From Desulfosporosinus fructosivorans (GTDB lineage: Bacteria > Bacillota > Desulfitobacteriia > Desulfitobacteriales > Desulfitobacteriaceae), in assembly GCF_004766045.1 (NCBI RefSeq), contig NZ_SPQQ01000003.1:62001-126000 (forward strand): a stretch of DNA of 64,000 bases, written 5' to 3'. Below the pieces are notes generated by a model. That model did not search any database, had not been told where the DNA came from, and worked only from the letters and a program-made list of their open reading frames with translations. Shown here in pieces: positions 62,928 through 64,000 of this stretch. Position numbers and translations under genes: made by a program. Each line of letters begins with the position of its first letter. Within the stretch, counting starts at the first letter, position 1.

Positions 62928-64000
62928 ATATAGCGTTATTGGTAAGTCAGTGCAACGGGTCGACGGACTACAAAAAACTACCGGAGAGGCAAAATATTCA
63001 GCAGATATAGAGATTCCGGGAGCTCTTTGTTTAAAAGTATTGCGCAGTAAGGTTGCCCATGCCTTAGTGAAAGACATAGACGTAAGTGAAGCATTGAAGG
63101 CTCCTGGAGTGGTAGGAATTTTCACTCATGCCGATATAGAAGGAATAAATAGTTATGGAATCATTACCAAAGATCAACCGGCACTAGCTGATAAGGTGCG
63201 TTTTATTGGGGATGCGATAGCTTTGGTGGCTGCCAAAGATGAAAATAGTGCCAATATAGCGCTGAGCTTGATTAAGGTTACCTTCGAAGAACTGCCTCCT
63301 CTTTATGATGTTTGGGCTTCAATGAAGGAGGGTGCTCCTAAAATACATGATGCGGGTAATATTCTTGGAGTCTACAAGATCAAAAAAGGGGACGTTGAAT
63401 CAGCGCTTAATGAAGCAAGTGTGGTGATTTCTAATAGATATACCACTCAACGTATTGAACATTGCAGTATTGAAACAGAGGCTGGAGTAGCCTATATGGA
63501 CGATGACATGCTTGTGATTAAGGCAGGAACTCAAAATCCTCATTATGATCGACGTGATGTCGCCCGTGTCTTAGGTATACCCATGAACAAAGTTAGAATT
63601 ATCCAAGCGACAACTGGCGGCGGGTTCGGCGGCAAATTGGATATTTCCGTGCAGTGCTTTTTAGGTTTAGCTGCTTTAAAGCTGGGACGACCAGTGAGAA
63701 TCGTGTACGATCGACATGAGTCATTTGTTGCTACTGGTAAGCGTCATCCTTTTTTCATTGATTACACAACGGCTGCAGACAAAGATGGGAAGTTGTTAGC
63801 CGTAAAAGTTAGAATTATTGGCGATACAGGAGCCTATGCATCTTACGGACCTGCAACATTACTAAGGGGTGCTGTGCACGCAACCGGACCTTACGAAGTA
63901 CCGAATGTGGATATTGAAGCTTCTTGTGTCTACACCAATAATCCGTTCAGTGGTGCAATGCGAGGCTTTGGCACACCACAAATGGCATTTGCCTCTGAAA
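62921..64000 (+). CDS. Molybdenum hydroxylase large subunit, partial (runs off window)
   Basis: The first 360 codons of a CoxL/XdhA-type molybdopterin-binding subunit are present; the frame is still open at the right edge. It opens MPEYSVIGKSVQRVDGLQK with GTG 62921 behind GAAGGTG. It carries the xanthine dehydrogenase family motifs TGEAKYSADI, GTQNPHYDRRDVARVLGI, ATTGGGFGGKLDI and GAMRGFGTPQ. These enzymes hydroxylate purines, nicotinate, aldehydes or other N-heterocycles with water as oxygen source. The substrate cannot be read from this part. CO oxidation is unlikely, because the CoxL active-site loop should be near here and its characteristic cysteine is not seen in GAMRGFG. Confidence 0.92.

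Overview
The window looks like a chromosomal segment of an anaerobic, spore-former-type Firmicute of the Peptococcaceae, most like Desulfosporosinus or Desulfitobacterium. This is an inference from gene content: a monofunctional carbon monoxide dehydrogenase, formate-tetrahydrofolate ligase, corrinoid methyltransferase proteins, a molybdopterin sulfur-type reductase, a Rieske/cytochrome b/multiheme module, a SAM-I riboswitch, moderate GC and frequent TTG starts. No rRNA, tRNA, phage, IS transposase or CRISPR array was seen.

Layout. 1-7 kb: an orphan corrinoid protein with a PocR/AraC regulator, a MocR regulator divergent from an EamA exporter, and a MarR-MFS efflux operon. 7-10 kb: YggT and a stand-alone CooS. 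10-20 kb: galactose region with galT, galK, a degenerate M24 protein, a ROK repressor, the mglBAC transporter (minus strand) and a ROK glucokinase. 20-27 kb: TetR regulator and oleate hydratase, fhs, then metA and metY under a SAM riboswitch. A decayed copy of the metA 3' end lies upstream of fhs, so fhs sits between two copies of a terminator-metA end junction. 27-35 kb: two duplicated LysR regulators flank a CadA-type ATPase, a CadC-type ArsR regulator and a fluoride riboswitch with crcB; a TDT-family transporter follows.

35-48 kb is a sulfur and electron-transfer island. It holds two rhodanese lipoproteins (one without the catalytic cysteine), a Tat-exported Psr/Phs-type molybdoenzyme with TorD chaperone, ferredoxin and NrfD subunits, a Rieske/cytochrome b/subunit IV/multiheme cytochrome operon whose next gene is truncated, a third LysR regulator and a YeeE-TusA-YeeE operon. 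48-54 kb: a SPASM radical SAM protein preceded by a possible 35-residue peptide, UPF0316, ferritin, three UspA paralogs, a protein made of 16-residue repeats and an MFS transporter.

54-64 kb is the most distinctive block. A sigma-54 activator with a duplicated sensor module precedes two good -24/-12 promoters. The first appears to make only a short terminated RNA. The second leads to a DUF3311 protein, a sodium:solute symporter, a corrinoid protein, a non-pyrrolysine MttB-family methyltransferase and a three-subunit molybdenum hydroxylase that runs off the window. I infer uptake, corrinoid-dependent demethylation and then hydroxylation of an N-methylated, possibly aromatic, compound.

Two families of intergenic repeats recur: a structured element of about 110 bp ending in a TTTAGTTGAACGAGTTCACT-like core, and a REP-like GGGACGGTTCTT motif.
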